This document shows, in pieces, positions 1 to 5,269 of a stretch of DNA of 10,243 nt. Numbering within the stretch: position 1 is the first letter of the stretch; every line of letters begins with the position of its first letter. This DNA comes from Pseudomonadota bacterium (GTDB lineage: Bacteria; Desulfobacterota; Syntrophobacteria; Syntrophobacterales; Syntrophobacteraceae), in contig JAEZHY010000236.1 in the NCBI GenBank assembly GCA_023416335.1, positions 1 to 10,243 on the forward strand, read 5' to 3'. A model generated the notes under the pieces. That model made no database searches and was not told the DNA's origin. It saw nothing but the letters and a program-made list of their open reading frames with translations. Made by a program: the position numbers and the translations under genes.

Positions 1-156
1 GGATCTATACTGCTCAAAATATCATGACGCTCAGGCAAGCCTTTTGAAAACGGCACAGATTTTTAACTGCCTCCTGACCGGCGTGCTTGGAACGATCGCC
101 CCGATTCAGACTTCCGCCGAGGTGATTGCCCAGCACCTGTTCCTCGAGAAGAAACG

Positions 157-225
157 GGGGAAACGTCAACGTGTCGAGACGATCCCACTCTTAAGTTGAC
201 GGCTATGAGCTCCGGCTTGGGAACC
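157..225. repeat. Diverged direct repeat, copy A
   Basis: This segment aligns without gaps to 499-567 at a fixed offset of 342 bases, with about 56 of 69 positions identical. The core at 161-209 matches 43 of 49 positions, and all six core differences are transitions. The shared core includes AAACGTCAAC, ATCCCACTC and GGCTATGAG. Read on the minus strand, both copies encode the same short peptide pattern (LIAVNLRVG), which comes from the DNA repeat and is not evidence of a gene. It is probably a dispersed intergenic repeat unit; orientation is unknown. Confidence 0.75.
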
Positions 226-498
226 CCAGCTTTCGAAGCTCCAGCTTCCTGTGGCCGAAACATGGATGCAGGCACAGCTCCCTGTCTGCCGAACCGTTGT
301 TCCTCACGGCATCCGTCAATCTCTCCTACCGATCCTCCAAAATACGATGGTGTTCCAGCTCGGTGCCGGCCGTCATTTCCGCGCGCGAAGCACGAGAGGA
401 CTGCGATGGAGGCGCCGGAAGCGCGGCAGAGCACGGCCACGAACCCGTTCGGCCTACCCGGGGCGGGGTTCCCAAAGAGGACCTTGGGAACCAGCGGA

Positions 499-567
499 GG
501 GAAAACGTCAACATATCGAGGCAATCCCACTCTCAAGTTAACGGCTATGAGGCGGGCCTTGGGAGCC
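499..567. repeat. Diverged direct repeat, copy B
   Basis: This is the second copy of the repeat at 157-225, in the same orientation. Identity is highest over 503-551 and falls off after GGCTATGAG, then returns at the CTTGGGAGCC end. Small scattered substitutions without indels suggest old copies of one family rather than a recent tandem duplication. No transposase or target-site duplication is visible next to either copy. Confidence 0.75.
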
Positions 568-720
568 GGCGGAACAAGTTGTCCCGGCCACCCGGCCGCA
601 AACTGTTTCGAAAAATTTGTTTTTCCCGTGTTTTTCCATTTTGCGACAGCAGTCCTGCTATCGCCGCCTCCCGATCCCTCCCGGACGGTTCCGTTTTGAT
701 CCAACCGGCACAAAATAAAC

Positions 721-747
721 TTGACAAATGGTATTCACGAATATACT
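721..747 (+). promoter_or_regulatory. Probable sigma70 promoter of mraZ / dcw cluster
   Basis: A perfect TTGACA (-35) at 721-726 is followed by TATACT (-10) at 742-747. The spacer is 15 bases, shorter than the usual 17. The predicted transcription start is near 754, just before the array of GTGGG boxes and about 35 bases before the mraZ start codon. The local shift to AT-rich sequence supports a promoter here. This is the only clear promoter I see on the + strand and probably drives mraZ-rsmH, and possibly genes beyond. Confidence 0.65.
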
Positions 748-755
748 AGTGCTCC

Positions 756-795
756 TAAGTGGGAATTTGTGGGTAAAAGGGGCAAAAAGTGGGTA
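756..795 (+). promoter_or_regulatory. MraZ operator: four GTGGG-like boxes at 10-base period
   Basis: Four decamers follow each other exactly: cores GTGGG at 759-763, GTGGG at 769-773, GGGGC at 779-783 (the weakest) and GTGGG at 789-793, each preceded by an A/T-rich triplet. MraZ proteins are known to bind direct repeats of TGGGN-type boxes with 5-base spacers, one helical turn apart, upstream of their own gene. That family knowledge makes this the likely autoregulatory site. Here box 3 is also the Shine-Dalgarno sequence (AAAAGGGG) and box 4 contains the GTG start codon of mraZ, so bound protein would sit just downstream of the predicted transcription start. Confidence 0.8.
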
Positions 796-1250
796 TTTTA
801 GACAAACCCTACTTCAGAGGACGCTCGATAAACAGGCTCGATAGCAAGGGCCGGCTCCGTATACCTACGAAATTCAGAGAAGTCCTGCAAAACCATTATT
901 CAGATGCTCTCATACTCGCCCTGTTAGGGGAGTGTCTCGTTGCGTATCCCCCCGAACGGTGGGATGAGATCGAGGCCAAAGCATTGCGTCTATCCGAAGT
1001 CAAACCCGAGCACCGAGCCTTTTTGCGGCGTTTCATATCGAGCGCGGAAGAATGCGAGTTCGATAGCCAGGGGCGGATCCTCATTCCGCCAATGCTTCGC
1101 GAAGACGCCCGACTGGACCAGGAAGTCGTTCTGGCCGGCGTCCTAACGAATTTCGAGATTTGGGACAAGGCTACCTGGGACGTGCAGGCCGAACGGGATA
1201 GAGAAGATTATCCAAAGATCATGGAAGCCATAGCAGGCGCCGGACTTTAA
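789..1250 (+). CDS. mraZ: Transcriptional regulator MraZ
   Basis: MraZ is an AbrB/SpoVT-fold DNA-binding protein that forms ring-shaped oligomers and represses the dcw cluster from boxes ahead of its own gene. The 153-residue product has the expected two swapped-hairpin domains, each with the hallmark DxxxR loop: DSKGR at residues 18-22 followed by LRIPTKFRE, and DSQGR at 92-96 followed by ILIPPMLRE. The length is typical (about 140-155). The start is GTG at 789, six bases after GGGG (779-782); it gives a short lead of eight residues before the conserved FRGR that often opens the family. The stop lies two bases before rsmH, so the two are probably translated together. The operator described separately overlaps this start codon, which suggests autoregulation. 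Confidence 0.95.
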   Translation: MGILDKPYFRGRSINRLDSKGRLRIPTKFREVLQNHYSDALILALLGECLVAYPPERWDEIEAKALRLSEVKPEHRAFLRRFISSAEECEFDSQGRILIPPMLREDARLDQEVVLAGVLTNFEIWDKATWDVQAERDREDYPKIMEAIAGAGL

Positions 1251-1252
1251 TT

Positions 1253-2218
1253 ATGGACGAAGGCCTGAGGAGAGGTCAACACATTCCGGTCATGCTCGGA
1301 CCGGTTCTTGAACTCCTTGGCTGCAGGCCGGGCGGCATATACGTAGATGCAACTTTAGGAGGGGGTGGATATAGCAGGGCAATCCTGGACCGAAGTGCGC
1401 CGGAGGGGGTTGTACTCGGTCTGGACTGGGATCGGGAAGCAATAGACAGGGTGCGCGAAAGGCTGGGCGGCTACGCGGGAAGATTCATTGCGGAGAAGGC
1501 TGACTATGCGGACATACGAACGGTTCTCCTTAAACACCGCCTGGATGCAGTTGACGGAATCGTTGCGGATTTGGGGCTTTCGAGTTTTCAGATCGAAGAC
1601 CCCGAACGCGGGTTCAGCTTCAGCCTCGGAGGTCCGCTCGACATGCGCATGAATCGCGATTTGTCCGTGACCGCCGCAGATCTCGTAAATTCCCTTTCCG
1701 AGCAGGATCTGGCCAATCTGATCTTTCGGTACGGTGAAGAGAGACTGTCGCGCAGAATCGCGAGGGCAATCGCAGCCGAGCGGAAAAAGCGGCGCATTAC
1801 GGAAACACTGGAGCTTGCGGAACTGGTCCGAAGGGCCGTACCGAAGACCAAAGACTCGGCGAGGATTCACCCGGCGACCCGCACCTTTCAGGCCCTGCGG
1901 ATCGCCGTGAATCACGAACTCGAGTCTCTCGAGCGTTTTCTGCCGGAGGCACTGGCAGCGTTGAAACCCGGCGGAAGGCTCTGCGTTGTGGCGTTTCATT
2001 CGCTGGAAGACCGAATCGTAAAAGAAACTTTCAGAAAGTGGGCGCAATCGTGCCGCTGTCCTCGCGAGCTGGCCGTTTGCGAGTGCGGAGGCCGCCCGCT
2101 TGTTCGTCTATTGTCGAGAAAGGCTTTAAAGCCGTCGCTTTCCGAGGTCGAGAGCAACGCACGCGCACGCAGTGCAAGGCTGCGAGCCGTGGAAAAAGTT
2201 AACGGGATGGGCTTATAG
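1253..2218 (+). CDS. rsmH: 16S rRNA (cytosine(1402)-N(4))-methyltransferase RsmH
   Basis: RsmH (MraW) uses S-adenosylmethionine to methylate N4 of C1402 in 16S rRNA, in the decoding centre of the 30S subunit; it acts in the cytoplasm. The 321 residues match the usual 310-320. Visible family motifs are HIPVM at residues 10-14, the SAM-binding VDATLGGGGYS (about 31-41), ADLGLSSFQ, then LDMRMN, and VAFHSLEDRIVK near the C-terminus. A Cys-rich segment (CRCPRELAVCECGG) lies in the last third, as is common in this family. The ATG comes two bases after the mraZ stop with only a weak Shine-Dalgarno, so coupling to mraZ is likely. A long structured gap follows before ftsL, so rsmH may be the last gene of a short first transcript or sit upstream of an attenuation point. 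Confidence 0.96.
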   Translation: MDEGLRRGQHIPVMLGPVLELLGCRPGGIYVDATLGGGGYSRAILDRSAPEGVVLGLDWDREAIDRVRERLGGYAGRFIAEKADYADIRTVLLKHRLDAVDGIVADLGLSSFQIEDPERGFSFSLGGPLDMRMNRDLSVTAADLVNSLSEQDLANLIFRYGEERLSRRIARAIAAERKKRRITETLELAELVRRAVPKTKDSARIHPATRTFQALRIAVNHELESLERFLPEALAALKPGGRLCVVAFHSLEDRIVKETFRKWAQSCRCPRELAVCECGGRPLVRLLSRKALKPSLSEVESNARARSARLRAVEKVNGMGL

Positions 2219-2231
2219 CAGCAGGCACAAC

Positions 2232-2278
2232 GGCCCTGTCTCACCCCGGGTCGGAGGGGACCCGAGGGGAACAGGGCC
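2232..2278 (+). other. Long GC-rich hairpin after rsmH
   Basis: GGCCCTGT (2232-2239) pairs with ACAGGGCC (2271-2278). An inner stem continues with GGGTC (2248-2252) against GACCC (2259-2263) and further C:G pairs with one bulge. The hexaloop is at about 2253-2258. The stem starts 14 bases after the rsmH stop. It is stable enough to act as a 3' end protector or a poor terminator, but no U-tract follows. A 12-base CCCC-GAAA-GGGG hairpin with a GNRA-type tetraloop stands right behind it at 2286-2297. Confidence 0.7.
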
Positions 2279-2346
2279 GGATTCACCCCGAAAGGGGATA
2301 AGTAGTGGGGGTTTTTCCGGGAAAGTGGAAAGACAGTACGGGGCAG

Positions 2347-2381
2347 CTCCGGACGGCTGCACGGGGGTGGGCCGTCCGGAG
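2347..2381 (+). other. Perfect 11-bp inverted repeat
   Basis: CTCCGGACGGC (2347-2357) is the exact reverse complement of GCCGTCCGGAG (2371-2381), with a 13-base G-rich loop. The tail is GCATTTTCC, which has only four T, so Rho-independent termination would be weak. The perfect arms make it the clearest structural element in the gap. Confidence 0.7.
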
Positions 2382-2603
2382 GCATTTTCCAGAAAGCGGC
2401 TGGAATTATCCGGGGAGGGTTGAAACAGAGTTACGGGTGCTCAGGGATAAATTACCTTTGGAGAAGAAAGGGCTGCGAAAAATGCAGGAACCGGCTTTGA
2501 AAAACGGTATTCGGGAAAGAAAATGTTTTTCGATTCATTTCCCCTGTGGGTACGACCAGGATGAGTACAGACCAAATTCCCTCAAACGGCCCTCAGGACT
2601 GGA

Positions 2604-2618
2604 CGGTGCATTGCACCG
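2604..2618 (+). other. Small hairpin CGGTG-CACCG with short T-tracts
   Basis: CGGTG (2604-2608) pairs with CACCG (2614-2618); the whole 15 bases form an odd palindrome. It is followed by GGCTTTTGCATTTTCC. This is terminator-like but poor: the stem is short and the T-tracts are interrupted. Confidence 0.35.
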
Positions 2619-2702
2619 GGCTTTTGCATTTTCCATGAGGAACAAAACGGGCGGCGATTCTCTCGTTCGAAACCCGGTGTGGGGCATATGAATTTGAGGT
2701 AG

Positions 2703-2727
2703 CGCCGTGCGGGTAACCGGGACGGCG
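2703..2727 (+). other. Hairpin upstream of ftsL
   Basis: CGCCGT (2703-2708) pairs with ACGGCG (2722-2727) around a 13-base loop. It lies about 40 bases before the ftsL start and could form in an ftsL leader transcript. A TATCAT that could be a -10 box follows at 2738-2743, but I see no matching -35, so no promoter is called. Confidence 0.4.
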
Positions 2728-2768
2728 TGAAGTTCGATATCATTAAACAGTGAGCCGGTGGACAGCAG

Positions 2769-3125
2769 ATGAATATGGCAAACGAAGGCGCTTCAATGCT
2801 CAGTATAAGGCCGGGGAGCGATTTCAACTTTCAGCAAAAAGAGCACGTTTCCGCTCACATATGGGCGTGGTTGACTTCGGCCGTCTTCCTGGGGGCTGTT
2901 TTCGTTCTTTGCGCGATTTTTTACGTCTGGCTCTATGTCCAACAGGTTCAGAACGGCTATCACCTCGCCAAGATTTATGAAGAAAACGAACTGTACAGCA
3001 CCGTCCAGCGCAAGTTGAAGCTGGAATGGTCGCGATTCCGGGATCCGACCAGACTCGAGGAGATCGGACGAACTCAGTTTGGCCTGGCACCGCCCAGGCC
3101 GGATCAGAAGATTTTAGTACGTTAG
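2769..3125 (+). CDS. ftsL: Cell division protein FtsL
   Basis: FtsL is a small bitopic inner-membrane protein that forms a coiled-coil complex with FtsB and FtsQ and helps recruit and activate FtsW-FtsI at the septum. The 118-residue product shows the expected plan: a hydrophilic cytoplasmic N-terminus, one membrane segment at about residues 33-57 (rich in W, A, V, L, F), then a periplasmic helix of about 60 residues. The end (DPTRLEEIGRTQFGLAPP) matches the pattern seen in many FtsL proteins. FtsL varies greatly in sequence, so position before ftsI supports the call strongly. ATG 2769 is preceded by GGTGG (2756-2760); a second in-frame ATG at 2775 would remove two residues. The stop lies 23 bases before ftsI. 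Confidence 0.85.
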   Translation: MNMANEGASMLSIRPGSDFNFQQKEHVSAHIWAWLTSAVFLGAVFVLCAIFYVWLYVQQVQNGYHLAKIYEENELYSTVQRKLKLEWSRFRDPTRLEEIGRTQFGLAPPRPDQKILVR

Positions 3126-3148
3126 GAGCTATCCGGAGGGGCTGATTG

Positions 3149-5119
3149 ATGGAAGGGCGCGAGCCGCGGAAATTCTTAAACTCTCGTTACTGGTCATGCC
3201 GCGTGCTTTTCCACGTGCTGATGGTCGCCGGGTTGTGCGTAATCGTCGGCAAAGCTTTCCGGCTGCAGATTCTGGAGCATAATCTCTGGGTTGAGCGTGC
3301 CCAGGCCCAGTTGAACACCACCTTTAACGTGCCTGCCTACAGGGGCTCCATATACGACCGGCAGGGGCGTCTTCTCTCCTACTCTGTCCCGCAGCGTTCG
3401 CTTTATGCCGACGGCGAGCACGTGGACAATCCCAAAAAGCTTTCCGGACCCCTGAGCCAGATACTCGGAGAGCCGCGAGACGCCATCGAAAAGAAGCTCA
3501 CAGGTTCGCGCCATTTCGTCTGGATAAAGCGCCACCTGACGGACCAGCAGGCCGGCGCAATCGAGCACCTCAAGTGGCCCGGCCTCAACTTGACGAATGA
3601 ATACAAGCGGTTTTATCCCTACAGGCAGGTGGGAGCCCAGGTGGTCGGCTTTGTCGGCATGGACGGCTCAGGCCTGGAAGGTGTCGAAAAATCCTTCGAC
3701 GACGTTCTCAAAAGCGCCTGTACATCGGTCGGTCAAATGCGGGACGGCGCCCGCAAGTGCCTATGGATGAAATCTTCGGCGCCGCCGGAGCCGGCCGAGA
3801 GCTATGGGGTGAAGCTCACACTCGACACTTTCATTCAATATCACAGCGAAATCGAACTGGAAAAAGCGGTTCAGAAGTATAAGGCCAAGGCGGGCGAAGT
3901 AGTGGTCCTCGACGCCCGGACCTCCGAAGTCCTCGCCATGGTGAACTGGCCTTTCTTCGATCCCAACCTTCCCGACAAGAAAGACGCCGGGCTCTGGCGC
4001 AACCGCACCGTGGCGGACGCCTTCGAACCGGGTTCGACCTTCAAGCTGTTTTGCATGAGCGCGGCGCTGGATGAGAACATGGTCCGCGAAAAGGACCGCA
4101 TAAACTGCGAAGGCGGAAGGTGCTTTCTGGCCGGCCACTCGATAAAGGACGACCATCCGCACGGATGGGTCACCATGCAGGAAGTAATAAAGTACTCGAG
4201 CAACATAGGGGCGGCAAAGATCGCGCTCCATATCGGAGCGGAGCGCTATTACCGCTACATCAGCGGGTTCGGTTTCGGATCGCCCACCGGGATTCAACTC
4301 CCCGGCGAGGTGAAGGGGCTCTTACGTCCTTACAAGAGATGGAGGCCGATTGACCTTGCCGTTACGGGTTTCGGACAAAGCATCGGCGTAACCAGTCTTC
4401 AGCTCACCGCCGCCGTTGCCTCGCTTGCGAATGGAGGGGAGTATACTCCTCCCCTGATCGCGCGCGAAATTATGGATTCCCAGGGCAGGGCGGTCAAGGA
4501 GTTCCGGCCCGAAATCGTGCGGAGGGCAATTCAAAAGAGGACAGCCGATCAGATACGTGCTATGATGACGCTTGTAACTCAAGAAGGCGGTACCGGTACG
4601 AGTGCGGTCCCCGAGGGTTACACGGTAGCAGGCAAGACTGGAACGGCACAGGTAATGGATCCCGTTACGAAGCGTTACGCTTCGCACAAATATACCGCAG
4701 TTTTCACCGGATATATCCCGGCTGAGAATCCCAGATTGGCAATTACCGTCGTAGTTCACGAACCACAGGGAGCAATCTATGGTGGTGTCGTGTCTGCGCC
4801 CGTATTTCGGAACATTGCCGCCAAAGTACTGCCCTATCTCGGGGTAATGCCTACTCTACAGAGCCCTGCACCCGGACCCAACATCCGCATGGTTAATACC
4901 TCATCCGCCGGTCAGCAGGCTGCTGGAGCAAAACCCGCAGCTGCGGCCAAACCCGGTGACACTCAGAAAAAATCGGTGAATAAACCGGTTCCGAAGAAAA
5001 CCCCTGCTTCGGGAACCGTGGCAGTCAATGCGAAAAAAGACCGCAAAACACCAAAAGTGAGCCGCCAGAACAAGCCGGAACAATATTCAAAGGCGGATCG
5101 CGAAACCGGGGTGGACTAG
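3149..5119 (+). CDS. ftsI: Peptidoglycan D,D-transpeptidase FtsI (PBP3)
   Basis: FtsI is the class B penicillin-binding protein that crosslinks septal peptidoglycan made by FtsW; it is anchored in the inner membrane and acts in the periplasm. The 656-residue product has one membrane segment (about residues 13-33), a dimerisation/pedestal domain, and a transpeptidase domain with all three active-site motifs: S296-T-F-K299 carrying the nucleophile, S350-S-N352, and K496-T-G-T499. The start chosen is ATG 3149, eight bases after GGAGGG (3135-3140); a TTG at 3146 is possible. From about residue 565 the protein ends in a 92-residue low-complexity tail rich in Lys, Pro, Ala and Gln. I see no PASTA domain, although many deltaproteobacterial relatives carry one. 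E. coli FtsI is 588 residues. Cysteine pairs at 191/204 and 320/325 lie in the periplasmic part. Confidence 0.96.
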   Translation: MEGREPRKFLNSRYWSCRVLFHVLMVAGLCVIVGKAFRLQILEHNLWVERAQAQLNTTFNVPAYRGSIYDRQGRLLSYSVPQRSLYADGEHVDNPKKLSGPLSQILGEPRDAIEKKLTGSRHFVWIKRHLTDQQAGAIEHLKWPGLNLTNEYKRFYPYRQVGAQVVGFVGMDGSGLEGVEKSFDDVLKSACTSVGQMRDGARKCLWMKSSAPPEPAESYGVKLTLDTFIQYHSEIELEKAVQKYKAKAGEVVVLDARTSEVLAMVNWPFFDPNLPDKKDAGLWRNRTVADAFEPGSTFKLFCMSAALDENMVREKDRINCEGGRCFLAGHSIKDDHPHGWVTMQEVIKYSSNIGAAKIALHIGAERYYRYISGFGFGSPTGIQLPGEVKGLLRPYKRWRPIDLAVTGFGQSIGVTSLQLTAAVASLANGGEYTPPLIAREIMDSQGRAVKEFRPEIVRRAIQKRTADQIRAMMTLVTQEGGTGTSAVPEGYTVAGKTGTAQVMDPVTKRYASHKYTAVFTGYIPAENPRLAITVVVHEPQGAIYGGVVSAPVFRNIAAKVLPYLGVMPTLQSPAPGPNIRMVNTSSAGQQAAGAKPAAAAKPGDTQKKSVNKPVPKKTPASGTVAVNAKKDRKTPKVSRQNKPEQYSKADRETGVD

Positions 5120-5265
5120 GTCGGTTTTGGGGGGGCGTTTTTTTCTTTCCGGGGACGGGAATGCCGGACCGAAGCTCGCGGGATGGTATCTCGTGCTTTA
5201 CCGAAGCGCATCATCTCCGGGAGCGGAGCTAAAATGAACATCAGGTCAACAGAGGCTGAGATCCA
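5120..5265. other. ftsI-murE gap with G-run, T-run and small hairpins
   Basis: This 146-base spacer starts with seven G (5129-5135) and then seven T (5138-5144). AAACCG (5103-5108) can pair with CGGTTT (5122-5127) around the ftsI stop, but the G-run lies between that stem and the T-run, so it is not a standard terminator. TCCGG/CCGGA (5148-5152 with 5164-5168) and a 6-bp hairpin at 5193-5209 are also possible. No promoter consensus stands out. The last 36 bases hold a possible minicistron (separate entry). Confidence 0.45.
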
Positions 5266-5269
5266 ATGA
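5234..5269 (+). CDS. Possible 11-codon leader ORF coupled to murE
   Basis: ATG 5234 opens an 11-residue frame (MNIRSTEAEIQ) ending in TGA at 5267-5269. That stop overlaps the murE start as ATGA (5266-5269). A GGAG lies at 5225-5228, five bases before this ATG, which is at least as good a ribosome binding site as the AGAGG (5251-5255) serving murE. The peptide has no recognisable function, and its arrangement would suit translational coupling that delivers ribosomes to murE. A frame this short could arise by chance, so confidence is low. Confidence 0.3.
   Translation: MNIRSTEAEIQ

Larger units (their letters stand above)
1..720. other. Gene-free upstream region with repeat-like DNA
   Basis: No convincing gene is visible in these 720 bases. 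Open frames exist on both strands, but they overlap each other, lack a credible ribosome binding site and encode low-quality Arg/Pro/Gly/Ser-rich protein. The region holds the two copies of a diverged direct repeat (separate entries). It also has three copies of a CTTGGGAACC-like decamer (216-225, 483-492, 558-567). A stretch near 368-390 resembles the CCGTCATTCCCGCG-type palindromic repeats dispersed in many proteobacterial genomes. A small hairpin (643-664, one mismatch) follows a T-rich tract (608-642). The composition turns AT-rich only from about 700, where the mraZ promoter begins. My reading is an intergenic interspersed-repeat patch that insulates the dcw cluster from whatever lies to the left. 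That reading is inference. Confidence 0.55.
2219..2768. other. Structured 550-base gap between rsmH and ftsL
   Basis: No convincing gene is present. An open frame at 2305-2691 could begin at a GTG with GGGG seven bases upstream, but its 128-residue product is unlike any family I recognise and overlaps strong hairpins. At least five inverted repeats are visible: 2232-2278, 2286-2297, 2347-2381, 2604-2618 and 2703-2727. The first three crowd into 150 bases directly after the rsmH stop. None is followed by a clean run of T, so classical terminators are not clear. I checked by eye for conserved features of RNase P RNA, tmRNA, SRP RNA and the common riboswitches and saw none. The gap may hold a structured leader for ftsL-ftsI, an unnamed small RNA, or decayed sequence. 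Confidence 0.5.

Noticed and set aside
643..664. Terminator upstream of the mraZ promoter
   Set aside because: The hairpin is real, but the T-rich tract lies before it on the + strand, and on the minus strand A residues follow. Neither direction gives a stem followed by a U-tract.
63..713. A 216-codon minus-strand frame upstream of mraZ
   Set aside because: Its repeated peptide pattern (LIAVNLRVG twice) comes from the DNA repeats at 157-225 and 499-567. Composition is Arg/Gly/Ser/Pro-rich and overlapping plus-strand frames are equally open, so it is repeat-derived and not a gene.
196..749. Overlapping plus-strand frames upstream of mraZ
   Set aside because: Three frames overlap the same repeats, none has a convincing ribosome site, and one runs through the promoter. 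They are chance frames in GC-rich repeat DNA.
2497..2525. Promoter for ftsL with TTGAAA at 2497-2502
   Set aside because: At a 17-base spacing the -10 would be AAAATG, which is too poor a match to call.
2219..2560. RNase P RNA or another housekeeping RNA in the rsmH-ftsL gap
   Set aside because: The region is structured, and rnpB can lie near mraZ in some relatives, but the conserved RNase P segments (for example the GAGGAAAGTCC start and the CACAGAA core) are absent, and no tmRNA or SRP RNA core is visible.
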